The notes beneath the pieces were generated by a model. That model ran no database searches. It had not been told where the DNA came from and was given only the letters and a program-made list of their open reading frames with translations. A program made the position numbers and the translations under genes. Positions 1 through 7,862 of a DNA stretch of 16,532 nucleotides are shown here, piece by piece. Every line of letters starts with the position of its first letter. Position 1 is the first letter of the stretch. The stretch comes from an uncultured Lachnospiraceae bacterium (GTDB lineage: Bacteria; Bacillota_A; Clostridia; Lachnospirales; Lachnospiraceae): positions 1-16,532 of the forward strand of contig CAMWMM010000043.1 of the NCBI GenBank assembly GCA_947175285.1. Direction: 5' to 3'.

Positions 1-780
1 TTGGTAAATGGAGAATTTGTGAGAATCAGTGAGTTTGAAACGTCAAATGCCGGATATGGGCGTGTGATTCAATATGAGGATGATTTCTATTATATTTTTT
101 TAGAGAATAATTACAGCATGAAAATTTATGACGGCGTCCGTATTTATAAGCTGGGTGAGAACATGGAATATGAGAATCTTCAGATAAAGCATCTTCCCTA
201 TTCTTTTGTTCGGAAAAATATGTACAATACGTCCGAAGGTGAGAAACTAGATAGCTATATAGAAAGCGTCTGGGAGGAAATCACATCGGATGAATATCTG
301 GACAATGGAACGGATGGAAGTGGAATGGGTGTGTATTTTGGAGATGAAGAGGAGGTAGAAGAAGATTTTATTGTGCCTGAAAATGAAGAGAGATATTACA
401 GCAACACATATCATCAAATAGATTTTACGAATATGGGCATTCCCATATATATGAGAAAGTCAAATCATATGCCATCCAACTACTATACAACATGGTGTTT
501 AAAAGCTTCTTTCTATCTGCGAAATCCGTTAGATGATTCTATTGTGACATTGGAGAATATGGAAATACCTTTCGATCATGAGCCGGAATTAGTGCAGATG
601 TGGTTTAAGGAAATGGATGAAAAAGTCTATACATTCTGTATGTATCACGTGTCAGATTACAATTATATGCTGAATGTGGTGAGGTTAGAAGGAAATCAGG
701 TTAATCGGATACGGACGGATATTTTGTCACCGCAAAGAAGCTTTGTTCTGACGGAAGGGGAAAGAGCTTTGTATGGTTAA
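1..780 (+). CDS. Hypothetical acidic protein, 5' end cut by the window edge
   Basis: The frame is open from the first base of the window to a TAA at 778-780, giving 259 visible residues. The first codon is TTG with no visible ribosome binding site or signal peptide, so I read this as the C-terminal part of a longer protein rather than a complete gene. The residues are rich in Asp, Glu, Tyr and Asn, with short hydrophobic strands and an acidic run near residues 115-127. I recognise no catalytic motif and cannot name a family. The next gene's ribosome binding site lies about 20 bases after the stop and has the same orientation. Composition resembles the secreted or anchored beta-rich proteins that follow, so an extracytoplasmic location is a guess. 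Function unknown. Confidence 0.6.
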   Translation: MVNGEFVRISEFETSNAGYGRVIQYEDDFYYIFLENNYSMKIYDGVRIYKLGENMEYENLQIKHLPYSFVRKNMYNTSEGEKLDSYIESVWEEITSDEYLDNGTDGSGMGVYFGDEEEVEEDFIVPENEERYYSNTYHQIDFTNMGIPIYMRKSNHMPSNYYTTWCLKASFYLRNPLDDSIVTLENMEIPFDHEPELVQMWFKEMDEKVYTFCMYHVSDYNYMLNVVRLEGNQVNRIRTDILSPQRSFVLTEGERALYG

Positions 781-802
781 AAGGTAAAGTCAAACGCCAA
801 AA

Positions 803-831
803 GGAGAACATAAACATATGAAAAAAAGATT
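803..831 (+). repeat. 29-bp perfect direct repeat, copy 1 (RBS plus start region)
   Basis: These 29 bases recur without mismatch at 3098-3126. The unit starts with GGAGAACATAAAC, holds the ATG at 818-820 and runs through an A7 tract into GATT. It carries the ribosome binding site and the first codons of the propeller-like gene, so the two copies flank that gene. Confidence 0.9.
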
Positions 832-981
832 AGTATAGCGATTGCCATACTTGGTATATGCGGCATCTTTTTGTATGCGAAATATATAAGACAATATCCC
901 GCATATGGAATCCCATTTACCGCAGACGAACCGGAGATACAGGAAGATATTTCCGTAGATGAGCAGGAAACGGAATGGCAG

Positions 982-1980
982 GTGGAACAGGATGACGAAG
1001 CTGCAATAGGGAGCAATCTGTTTTATGGCAGCAGCATGGCAGAAGGGGATGGCTCTGTTTATGTTCTGGATATAGGGATGTATGGCGGGAAACCTGTGGA
1101 TGAAGATGAGCGTGATATATGTCGGATGAAAGAAGGGGAGTGGGAAGTGTTTGTATCTCATTATAATAACGAGCACGTTGCAAACACAATATCTAATGTG
1201 GTATATCTGGATGGCTATATTTACTATGTTTGCAAGAAAGTTGATGTACGGGAAGATGAAACGATAGAATACAATGATATATGTAGAGTTTCAGAAGAGG
1301 ATGGGTATTGGTATTACGGATATAATGGAAGTAAAGAGTGGTTATTATCCTGTGATAAGAATTTTTATATTTATGAAGGTGAAATTTATTCTAAACTTCA
1401 TAAGGAGGAAACCCGCTATTTTTATAAAATGAAATTGAATGGGGAGGATGTTGAAGAGTTGTATTCAGACAATCAGGAGGATTCCTCTGACTTTGATTAT
1501 ACGGTCGGCGGGGGCTGCCTTTACATAAAAGACGGAGAACAGATATTGGGAATTAATCTGAATACCGGGGAAAGAAAAAGCTTTCAGACGGATGCGGAAC
1601 ATATAGAAGGCATGTTTTATGAAAACGACAGACTGTATATTTATGACTCTGAAAATAGAGAAGTCTATCAAATGGATGTTAGGACAGGCAGTGAGTCAAA
1701 GCTTATCGAAGGGGGGATTTTAGCGGATTGCGTGTGGCTTCATGACGGATACCTGTATTATGTGGAAGGAGAAGAAGAAACGGAGGGTTTCCGCTGTAAA
1801 TTAAAAGCAATGGACGTAATGACTGGCGAAGCCGTATTATGGGAGTCTGTCCTATTCGACACAAAGCCCTGTAATGCAGGATTGGAAGTAGTGGGGAGCC
1901 GCATCATAGCCAGCTTTTGCACCGTAAAAGAAAATGAAACCAAGGAATACTGCTATTTTAAGAAAGAAATCAGAGAGATA
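982..1980 (+). repeat. Intragenic duplication, module 1
   Basis: This is the first of two homologous modules inside the propeller-like gene, offset from the second by about 1,107 bases at their starts. Matching landmarks include VEQDDEAAIG at the start, an (I)CR-MKEGEWEVF / YR-LKEGKWELF pair, VGGGCLYIKDGEQILGINL against VGGGCLYLIDGEKIVGINL, and YFKKEI at the end. Boundaries are approximate. Confidence 0.8.
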
Positions 1981-2088
1981 ACTGATGCGGAATATAAGAA
2001 AAGCATGGAAACGTCGGTTAAAGGAGATAAAGAGGACGAAAAAAAGATTATAGTGATACAGGAAGGATTTCAGGATGTTAAGTGGCGG

Positions 2089-3087
2089 GTGGAGCAGGAT
2101 GATGAAGCTGCAATAGGTTGTATTCACCCTTATTCTGCGATAAGCACGGCGGGAAATGGATGTATTTACAGCAGAGATATGGAGGTGTATGATGGGGAAC
2201 CGTCAGAGGAAACCGGGGAAGATAATGACGCCAATATATACCGGTTAAAAGAAGGAAAATGGGAACTGTTTGCATCTCATCCTGCGGCAGAAGAAGACCC
2301 CTGGTGGGTTGAATTTTCAGTACGCAATCTGGCATATTACAATGGATATTTATATTATATCCTGTTAAGGGATTACGACCCGGGAACGGGGACTGTGGGG
2401 AAAGATTACTCAATATGCAGGGTTCCCGAACAGGGGGGAGATGTAGAGGAATTAGTAAAATGCGCTGGTAATTTTTTTATTTATCAAGACGAAATTTACT
2501 ATCGAACTTTTGAAAATGGAATTCGATGTTATTTTAAAATGAAATCGGATGGAAGTGATAAAGAAAGGATATACTTTGACAATTCAGGGGATAATTCCTA
2601 CCCTCCGTATGCTGATTATGCAGTCGGAGGCGGATGCCTTTATCTAATCGATGGGGAAAAAATAGTGGGAATAAATCTGGAAACAGGAATAAGGAAAGAA
2701 TTTGAAACGAGTGCAGTGTTTATAAAGGGTATGTTTTACGAGGCCGGAAAGCTGTATGTTGTTAGCCGCCGGGATTCAATAATATGGCAGTTAGATGTAA
2801 AAAACGGTAAAGAGATAAATATTACGGAGGGGATTCATGGCGTGTTATCCGATGAATGGATTCATAAAGGATATATGTATTATGTGGAATGGGAAGAAAA
2901 GGAGGGAGAAATTCTTTACTCTTTTAAAGCAATGAATCTGGCGACAGGAGAGAGACTGCAGTGGGATTCTGTTTCTTTCGAAAGGCATCCTGTGACCTGC
3001 CTTCTTGAAGTAGTGGATAATCAGGTGATTATTAGGTGTGAAGTATATGAAAAGAGATATTTTAAGAAAGAAATCAGCGAAATAATG
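2089..3087 (+). repeat. Intragenic duplication, module 2
   Basis: This is the second module, homologous to the one starting at 982. DNA similarity is high at the start (shared CAGGATGAYGAAGCTGCAAT) and lower in the middle, which suggests an older duplication with partial divergence. A charged linker (SVKGDKEDEKKIIV and following residues) separates the modules. Confidence 0.8.
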
Positions 3088-3097
3088 GAAATGGAAT

Positions 3098-3126
3098 GGA
3101 GAACATAAACATATGAAAAAAAGATT
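3098..3126 (+). repeat. 29-bp perfect direct repeat, copy 2
   Basis: Identical to 803-831, including the A7 tract. This copy overlaps the last codons and stop of the propeller-like gene: its internal TAA is that gene's stop. It also carries a ribosome binding site and ATG (3113) that now lead nowhere. Confidence 0.9.
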
Positions 3127-3169
3127 GGTTAGCGATATATGGAAATGGCAGGCTGTAATAAGGAGCTGA
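3113..3169 (+). pseudogene. 18-codon stub left from a lost paralogue start
   Basis: ATG 3113, with the same upstream ribosome binding site as the gene at 818, opens an 18-codon frame (MKKRLVSDIW and following) ending at TGA 3167-3169. The first 29 bases match the other gene start exactly. The next dozen (ggttagcgat against agtatagcgat) still align with a one- or two-base difference, then similarity ends. I infer the start of a deleted paralogue. Translation could occur but a functional peptide is not supported. The stop lies five bases before the next ATG at 3174, whose own ribosome binding site AAGGAG is inside the stub. Confidence 0.5.
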
Positions 3170-3173
3170 ATGT

Positions 3174-4033
3174 ATGCAGAATAAGTTTTTAAAAATAGCA
3201 ATTGGAGTATTGTGTATCTACTTCATCATATTGTGTTTAAGACCCAATGTGATGAGTCAAATTGGTAAGTTGCAGGCAGGCGGACTAAATCGTGTGCCGG
3301 AGATTGATGGATTTTATTCCGAGTGGGAATGGTGGGAGGCATTGAACACAATGGGAGCTCTTAGTTTGGATTATAAAGAGGAATATCTGAAGCGGACAAA
3401 GTAAGAATGGGATTGAATGCGGTTTACGATTATGAAGAAAAGATACTGATATATAGACCAGTATCAATATATATAGGTGAACCGAACGATTCAGAGAGAT
3501 ACTCAGATGAAAAAAGCATTGATGAATATCTGAGTAAATATGGTCTGACGAGACAAGACGTGAAAGAATATCAGGAATATGCAATTTATGACGTTATAGT
3601 AAAAACATGGACAAAAGCGCGTATAACGCAATGGTACTGGCTGGAGAGCTTGAAACTGAAACTGTGCAAGGTGGAGGACAATACGTTCCAATTTGAAGAA
3701 GAAAGCGTGCAGTCGGAAGCAGAAGAAATAGAAACAATAGAAACGGACACAAACGGAAGCTGGGAAAAATCTGTACACTATAATTGGGATGGTAACATAC
3801 AGTATTGGGATGAATATGAGTACAATAAGGAGGGGCGTTTCACAAAGAATATAACATATGACGGCGATGACAGAATAAATGAATGGCAGGAATTTGAATA
3901 CAATGAGGAAGGAAACTGCATAAAGTATATACGATGTTATGGTAATTTTGATGCATTTGAAAATATGGTGGAAATCAAGACGAATGGGGAAGTCAGCGAT
4001 AGTTACGAGTATGAGTATGCGTACGTTGATTGA
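3174..4033 (+). pseudogene. Anchored hypothetical protein split by a one-base frameshift
   Basis: The gene starts at ATG 3174 after AAGGAG (3160-3165). The first 76 codons give an N-terminal hydrophobic anchor (FLKIAIGVLCIYFIILCL) and an EWEWWEALNTMGALSLDY segment, then stop at TAA 3402-3404. An overlapping frame shifted by -1 is open from 3377 to TGA 4031-4033, with a weak possible ATG at 3407 that lacks a convincing ribosome binding site. Adding one A in the ACAAAG at 3396-3401 fuses them as ...EEYLKRTKVRMGLNAVYDYEE..., a protein of about 286 residues. The C-terminal part has two imperfect repeats (WDEYEYNKEGRFTKNITYDG and WQEFEYNEEGNCIKYIRCYG) like the YD or MORN-type beta repeats of surface proteins. 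Function unknown. The alternative is two separate short genes. Confidence 0.55.
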
Positions 4034-4035
4034 TG

Positions 4036-4083
4036 AGGAGGAATATGATGCATAATTGCACTTTTTCCTGTTTTGTGATATAA
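4036..4083 (+). other. Orphan ribosome binding site with a 12-codon frame
   Basis: A strong AGGAGG (4036-4041) sits three bases after the previous stop and precedes tandem ATGs at 4045 and 4048. The frame ends after 12 codons (MMHNCTFSCFVI, TAA 4081-4083) and overlaps the next promoter. It is best explained as the vestige of another array gene whose body is gone. I do not call it a functional peptide. Confidence 0.35.
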
Positions 4084-4084
4084 T
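4056..4084 (+). promoter_or_regulatory. Sigma-A-type promoter of the FapA-family gene
   Basis: TTGCAC (4056-4061), a 17-base spacer and TATAAT (4079-4084): near-consensus -35, perfect -10, optimal spacing. The start codon follows 41 bases after the -10 box, so the leader is short. This marks the gene at 4126 as its own transcription unit. Confidence 0.85.
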
Positions 4085-4125
4085 TTTGGGAGTAACTAAG
4101 GAAATGGCAGCAGGGGAGAATTGAT

Positions 4126-5697
4126 ATGGGATTATTTAAACAGGCTGGCAAGAAAATGAAAAAGGGACAAAATGATTATAGGGATGAGATTAATGCGGCG
4201 GAGAACGCTGTGTCCCTTTCACCGGAGGAAAGCGTTCTGTCTGTTGACGAGATGCGGAAGTTAAAAGAAATAGATGCCAGTAATTTGGTTGAGAAAATTG
4301 GAAATGGGGATTCAATTATAATAAATGGCGAAGATTATCTTTTGCGCATTGACGAGACACGCATGGAGGCAATGCTGACGTTATACCGTCGTTTTTCACT
4401 GGAAGAGATACACGCTCTGTTAGAGGAGAACGGGGTTGTTTATGGCATATGCGAGTCAACATTGGAAGAACTTGCAGAGGGAAAAAATAATTATGTGGAA
4501 GTCATCGTTGCGAAAGGCACTACGCCGAAGGATGGATGCGACGGTTATTTTGAACATCATTTTGATCCAAATCCCCCGACAAAACCGATTATTCTGCCGG
4601 ATGATACGGTAGATTATAATGTATTAGGGAAGATAGAACTTGTAAGCGAAGGACAGCTTCTTGTGACGTATCATCCCGCCCAGCCGGCTATAGTTGGAAA
4701 AGATGTTCTGGGGAATGTTGCTGAAGCCTACGAGGGAAAAGAACTGCCGCCGTTACAGTGTAAAGGCTGCGAGATGGATGAAGACGCCAGTAAATATTAT
4801 GCTTCCATTGAGGGAAGGGTTACTGTTGACGGAAGCAGTCTGGTAGTAACACCGTTATATGTCATAAAGGGTAATCTGGATGCCACTACTGGTGATGTGA
4901 ATTTCAACGGGGATGTGCTGATACAGGGCAATGTATTCGCCGGTGTTACCGTGAAAACAACTGGAAATATTACGGTAAATGGGCATGTGGAAACGGCGAG
5001 TCTTTTTGCGGGAAAGGATGTCATTTTAACAAACGGTATGCAGGGTGCGGGCAGGAGCATCATTCGTGCCAGAAATAATGTTATGGCACGTTTTATAGAG
5101 CAGACACAAGTTTATGCCGGAAATGAAATTAACACGGGTGCATTGTTAAATTGCGAAGTGGAAGCCGGAGTACGTGTAGTGATTGCCGGAAACCGCGGCA
5201 GCATCATTGGAGGAACCACTATGGCGGTAGAGTTGATTTCAGCGGCTTCTCTGGGAAACCGTGCCGCAGTAACAACAAGACTGATTATTGGTCTGGATGA
5301 AGAACTTAAGACCAAAATGGTGGAAGTAGACAGTCTGATAGAAGAGTATCGGGAAAATATGATGGATGCCGAGAGAGCGTTAGAGCGCATTATGTATCAG
5401 TTAAAGACGCAGCCTCTTACGCCTGAACTGAGTCAGCAGAAAGCGGAGCAGACGCGTAGAAAAATCAACTATCAGACGAAACTGAAAGAGACTTCGACGA
5501 AACGCGAGAAGATGATTGATATTTATCGTCGTTCAGTAGACGGAAAAATTGCTGCCAGTAGGATGGCGAATGTCGGATGTGTCATTATCATAAACGGTGC
5601 GAATGAGACTCTCCATTCCGAGTATAAGGATGTTACATTTAAAAAGAGTGGGCAGGAAATCAGGATTCTATCAAATAAGCAATACTATTTAGCATAA
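4126..5697 (+). CDS. FapA/DUF342 family polymer-like beta-helix protein
   Basis: The 523-residue product matches the FapA (formerly DUF342) family, whose members are cytoplasmic proteins of poorly defined, possibly structural or regulatory, role. Residues 55-245 form the family's N-terminal domain, with PIILPDDTVDYNVLGKI near 154-170 and a GKDVLGN motif at 191-197. Residues 248-385 are a right-handed beta-helix-like repeat (GDVNFNGDVLIQGNVFAGVTVKTTGNI type), rich in Gly and Val. Residues 390-470 are charged and heptad-like, a likely coiled coil, and a short hydrophobic strand region ends the protein. ATG 4126 follows GGGGAG by six bases. No signal peptide is seen. There are no flagellar genes nearby, so the name 'flagellar assembly' should not be taken as function here. 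It stands alone behind its own promoter. Confidence 0.88.
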   Translation: MGLFKQAGKKMKKGQNDYRDEINAAENAVSLSPEESVLSVDEMRKLKEIDASNLVEKIGNGDSIIINGEDYLLRIDETRMEAMLTLYRRFSLEEIHALLEENGVVYGICESTLEELAEGKNNYVEVIVAKGTTPKDGCDGYFEHHFDPNPPTKPIILPDDTVDYNVLGKIELVSEGQLLVTYHPAQPAIVGKDVLGNVAEAYEGKELPPLQCKGCEMDEDASKYYASIEGRVTVDGSSLVVTPLYVIKGNLDATTGDVNFNGDVLIQGNVFAGVTVKTTGNITVNGHVETASLFAGKDVILTNGMQGAGRSIIRARNNVMARFIEQTQVYAGNEINTGALLNCEVEAGVRVVIAGNRGSIIGGTTMAVELISAASLGNRAAVTTRLIIGLDEELKTKMVEVDSLIEEYRENMMDAERALERIMYQLKTQPLTPELSQQKAEQTRRKINYQTKLKETSTKREKMIDIYRRSVDGKIAASRMANVGCVIIINGANETLHSEYKDVTFKKSGQEIRILSNKQYYLA

Positions 5698-5702
5698 TAC
5701 AG

Positions 5703-5725
5703 GGGCGCGGCAGGAAACCGCGCCC
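5703..5725 (+). terminator. GC-rich hairpin between convergent genes
   Basis: GGGCGCGG (5703-5710) pairs perfectly with CCGCGCCC (5718-5725) around a 7-base loop, six bases after the FapA-family stop codon and 12 bases before the end of pyrI on the other strand. The T-rich tail is short (only TTATC... on the plus strand, CTGTATT on the minus strand), so termination efficiency is uncertain. It may serve both genes. Confidence 0.7.
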
Positions 5726-5736
5726 TTATCAATTCT

Positions 5737-6168
5737 TTACCATCTCTCGTTATATTTCTCTTCGCAGTATTTACAGCGGTAAATTTCCGCTTTTTCATCA
5801 GCAAGAACGAAAATATGAGGAAGTCCCTGTTCGATAGAAGTGATGCACCTTGGATTTTTGCACTTGATGATATTTTTGATTTCCTTAGGAAGCGTCAGTT
5901 CTTTTTTATCGACTAACTCGCCGTCTTTAATAACATTGACGGTAATGTTATGGTCTATGAAGGCAAGCACATCCAAATCCAGTGTATGGATATCGCATTC
6001 CACCTTCAGGATATCTTTTTTTCCCATTTTATTGCTGCGGGCATTTTTGATAATGGCAACCATACAGTCCAGTTTGTCTAACTGTAAGTGGTGATAGAGA
6101 GAGAGGCTTTTGCCTGCCGGAATATGGTCGAGTACATAGCCTTCTTCAATTTTTCCTACGTTTAACAT
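5737..6168 (-). CDS. pyrI: Aspartate carbamoyltransferase regulatory subunit
   Basis: This 143-residue protein is the allosteric regulatory chain that associates with PyrB trimers and binds nucleotide effectors (CTP and ATP in the well-studied enzymes). The N-terminal allosteric domain (residues 1-95) contains IEEGYVLDHIPAGKS. The C-terminal zinc domain has the four expected cysteines, C103, C108, C132 and C135, in KCKNPRC and YRCKYC. Length is close to the usual ~150 residues. The start ATG follows AAAGGAG and lies 16 bases after the pyrB stop, so the two are co-transcribed in the order pyrB-pyrI. Having a PyrI suggests feedback control of the enzyme itself, in contrast to Firmicutes that have only PyrB and use PyrR attenuation. 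Confidence 0.95.
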   Translation of the reverse strand: MLNVGKIEEGYVLDHIPAGKSLSLYHHLQLDKLDCMVAIIKNARSNKMGKKDILKVECDIHTLDLDVLAFIDHNITVNVIKDGELVDKKELTLPKEIKNIIKCKNPRCITSIEQGLPHIFVLADEKAEIYRCKYCEEKYNERW

Positions 6169-6184
6169 ATGCGATTCAGCTCCT

Positions 6185-7099
6185 TTATACAGTGATTTCC
6201 AATAATGTTAATATTAATGCCATTCTGACATAGACGCCGTACTGTACCTGCTTAAAATAAACAGCCCGCGGGTCGTCGTCCACTTCCACGGAAATTTCAT
6301 TGACGCGGGGAAGCGGGTGAAGTACCAGCATGTCCTCTTTTGCCAATGCCATTTTTTCTTTGTTCAGAATATAAAAATCTTTCAGGCGGACGTAATCCTC
6401 TTCATTAAAGAAACGCTCTCTTTGTACACGGGTCATATAAAGCATGTCAAGCTGCGGCATACATTCTTCCAAACGGATAACTTCCTTGTAATCGATGTTC
6501 TTTTCTTTAAGCATATCGGTAATGTAATCCGGTACCTTTAACTCCGGCGGGGAAATAAAGATGAAATGAATGTCCGGATAGCGTACCAGCGCATTAATCA
6601 GAGAGTGAACGGTTCTGCCGAATTTCAAATCGCCGCACAGGCCGATGGTAAAGTTGCTCAGCCGCCCTTTTAAGGAACGGATAGTCAGTAAATCGGTCAA
6701 AGTCTGTGTCGGATGCTGATGACCGCCGTCGCCTGCGTTGATAACCGGAATCCCTGATTTGCTTGCCGCTACCATAGGCGCGCCTTCCTTGGGATGACGC
6801 ATGGCGCAGATGTCTGCAAAACAGGAGATAACGCGGATGGTATCGGAAACGCTTTCTCCTTTAGAAGCGGAAGAAGAACCTGCATCCGAGAAGCCGAGAA
6901 CCTGACCGCCAAGTCCTAACATGGCGGATTCAAAGCTGAGCCTTGTCCGGGTGCTTGGCTCATAAAAACATGTGGCAAGCTTTTTTCCCTCGCAGGCATG
7001 TGCATATTTGTCGGGATGTCTTTCGATATCGTTTGCGAGGTCGAAGAGAGAATCCAGTTCCGCTACTGAAAAATCCAGAGGGTTCATTAAATGTCTCAT
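6185..7099 (-). CDS. pyrB: Aspartate carbamoyltransferase catalytic subunit
   Basis: PyrB condenses carbamoyl phosphate with aspartate to carbamoyl aspartate, the committed step of pyrimidine synthesis. With the start used here it has 304 residues, the usual length. Visible active-site motifs are STRTR (49-53, carbamoyl phosphate), the SKGES loop with K80, HQHPTQ (127-132) and HPLPR (261-265). I place the start at the ATG of [10 protein letters not shown] (7097-7099) because AAAGGAG (complement at 7110-7116) sits ten bases upstream. A longer frame begins at TTG 7130-7132, but that codon lies at the base of the upstream hairpin, and its frame reads through the ribosome binding site. pyrI follows 16 bases downstream. 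No independent promoter is visible between the hairpin and the start. Confidence 0.95.
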   Translation of the reverse strand: MRHLMNPLDFSVAELDSLFDLANDIERHPDKYAHACEGKKLATCFYEPSTRTRLSFESAMLGLGGQVLGFSDAGSSSASKGESVSDTIRVISCFADICAMRHPKEGAPMVAASKSGIPVINAGDGGHQHPTQTLTDLLTIRSLKGRLSNFTIGLCGDLKFGRTVHSLINALVRYPDIHFIFISPPELKVPDYITDMLKEKNIDYKEVIRLEECMPQLDMLYMTRVQRERFFNEEDYVRLKDFYILNKEKMALAKEDMLVLHPLPRVNEISVEVDDDPRAVYFKQVQYGVYVRMALILTLLEITV

Positions 7100-7130
7100 T
7101 GCTGTAAAGCTCCTTTCGGTTAGTGTACTC

Positions 7131-7165
7131 AAAAAAATAGAAGAGAGGTGCTCCCTTCTATTTTT
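7131..7165 (-). terminator. Hairpin with U-tract between nitroreductase and pyrB; terminator or attenuator
   Basis: Two 15-base arms (7133-7147 and 7151-7165) pair around a 3-base loop, and on the minus strand the stem runs into seven T residues (complement of 7131-7137). The one imperfect position is a G.U wobble in minus-strand RNA but an A.C mismatch in plus-strand RNA, so the structure fits the minus strand. It lies 11 bases after the nitroreductase stop and about 31 bases before the pyrB start. This is a standard intrinsic terminator shape. Because no pyrB promoter is evident after it, it may also modulate readthrough into pyrBI. Confidence 0.85.
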
Positions 7166-7176
7166 CTTAACATTGT

Positions 7177-7719
7177 TTATGATTGAAATGATAATAAATC
7201 TTCTACCGGTTTCCGTTTAGGAGCAATAGGAGCTTCTTCAGGATAACCAATAGGAATTAATGCAACAAGTTCTCTGTCTTCCGGAATTTGAAGAAGAGAC
7301 TCAATTTTCGCTTGGTCAAAAATACCTAAAATAACGGAACCTATGCCTTTATCATAAGCGGCAAGGCAGAATGTCTGGGAGGCAATACCGGCATCATACA
7401 TCTGCCAGGTATCTTTACGCGGTGTGGTAAAAGAACCGTCCCTTTCATAACCACATCTGTTTTTGATAACAGTAACAGCGATTAACACAGGTGCATTGGC
7501 AATAATGGTTCCATTGTTCGGGAAAGGTGTGGTTCCTTCTGCGGCAATTTTATCTTTCAGTTCGCCCTCTACAGCAATGTAACGGGTAATCTGTGTGTTT
7601 TTCCAGCTTGGAGCAAAGGAAGCTGTTTCAACGATTTCCGATAATAACTCATGTTCTATTTTATCCGGTTTGAATTTGCGGATGCTTCTGCGTCCTTTGA
7701 TACATTCCTGTACTGTCAT
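7177..7719 (-). CDS. Nitroreductase family flavoprotein
   Basis: The 180-residue protein belongs to the small FMN-dependent nitroreductase family of NAD(P)H oxidoreductases; the physiological substrate cannot be read from sequence. Family features are the N-terminal FMN-binding RRSIRKF (residues 10-16), APSWKNTQ (around 36-43), the central helix [20 protein letters not shown], and [12 protein letters not shown] before a short KRKP tail. Length is normal for the group. ATG 7717-7719 is preceded by GGAGG about seven bases upstream. It is divergent from the PH-domain gene and lies 77 bases upstream of pyrB on the same strand. A hairpin separates it from pyrB, so any shared transcript would need readthrough. 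No link to pyrimidine synthesis is evident. Confidence 0.88.
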   Translation of the reverse strand: MTVQECIKGRRSIRKFKPDKIEHELLSEIVETASFAPSWKNTQITRYIAVEGELKDKIAAEGTTPFPNNGTIIANAPVLIAVTVIKNRCGYERDGSFTTPRKDTWQMYDAGIASQTFCLAAYDKGIGSVILGIFDQAKIESLLQIPEDRELVALIPIGYPEEAPIAPKRKPVEDLLSFQS

Positions 7720-7784
7720 AAGAAAACCTCCATTAATTGTGATGTGTATAATAAGAATTACAATATTTTGTATATCATACCATG

Positions 7785-7813
7785 TTGTAGAATGTTTGTA
7801 AATATGCTATATT
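7785..7813 (+). promoter_or_regulatory. Promoter of the PH-domain gene
   Basis: TTGTAG (7785-7790), a 17-base spacer and TATATT (7808-7813), 49 bases before the start codon. Both boxes differ from consensus but the spacing is optimal. I found no equally good promoter on the opposite strand for the divergent nitroreductase. Confidence 0.6.
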
Positions 7814-7862
7814 AATAATAAGAAGAAATATCAAAAGATATATAGGAAGTTGAGGCGTAAAA

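Larger units (their letters stand above)
818..3108 (+). pseudogene. Two-module DUF5050-like anchored protein with a start-proximal frameshift
   Basis: A good ribosome binding site (AGGAG, 802-806) precedes ATG 818, but that frame stops after six codons (MKKRLV). The long open frame, to TAA 3106-3108, begins only at a TTG at 871 with no ribosome binding site. Adding one A to the A7 tract at 821-827 joins ATG 818 to the long frame and yields a typical lipid-anchor or membrane start, MKKKISIAIAILGICGIFLY. I therefore read one gene with a one-base loss, about 763 residues when repaired. After the hydrophobic segment come two tandem modules of about 340-370 residues. Both begin with VEQDDEAAIG (codons from 982 and 2089) and both end in YFKKEI. 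Repeating GYLYYV, GGGCLY and GINL strands suggest beta-propellers of the DUF5050 kind. Ligand and role unknown. It may be silent, slippage-expressed, or the product of a sequencing error. Confidence 0.65.

Noticed and set aside
777..2413. Several antisense reading frames of 60-130 codons opposite the two-module gene
   Set aside because: They mirror the codon bias of the sense strand, lack ribosome binding sites and show no recognisable domain.
871..3108. Taking TTG 871 as the real start of the two-module gene
   Set aside because: It has no ribosome binding site, and it would discard the hydrophobic segment that is restored by joining the well-placed ATG 818.
803..3126. Insertion sequence bounded by the 29-bp repeats
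   Set aside because: The repeats are direct, contain gene start signals and enclose no transposase; tandem gene duplication explains them better.
7100..7132. Extended pyrB start at TTG 7130-7132
   Set aside because: The frame runs through a good ribosome binding site for the internal ATG 7097-7099, which matches usual PyrB length.
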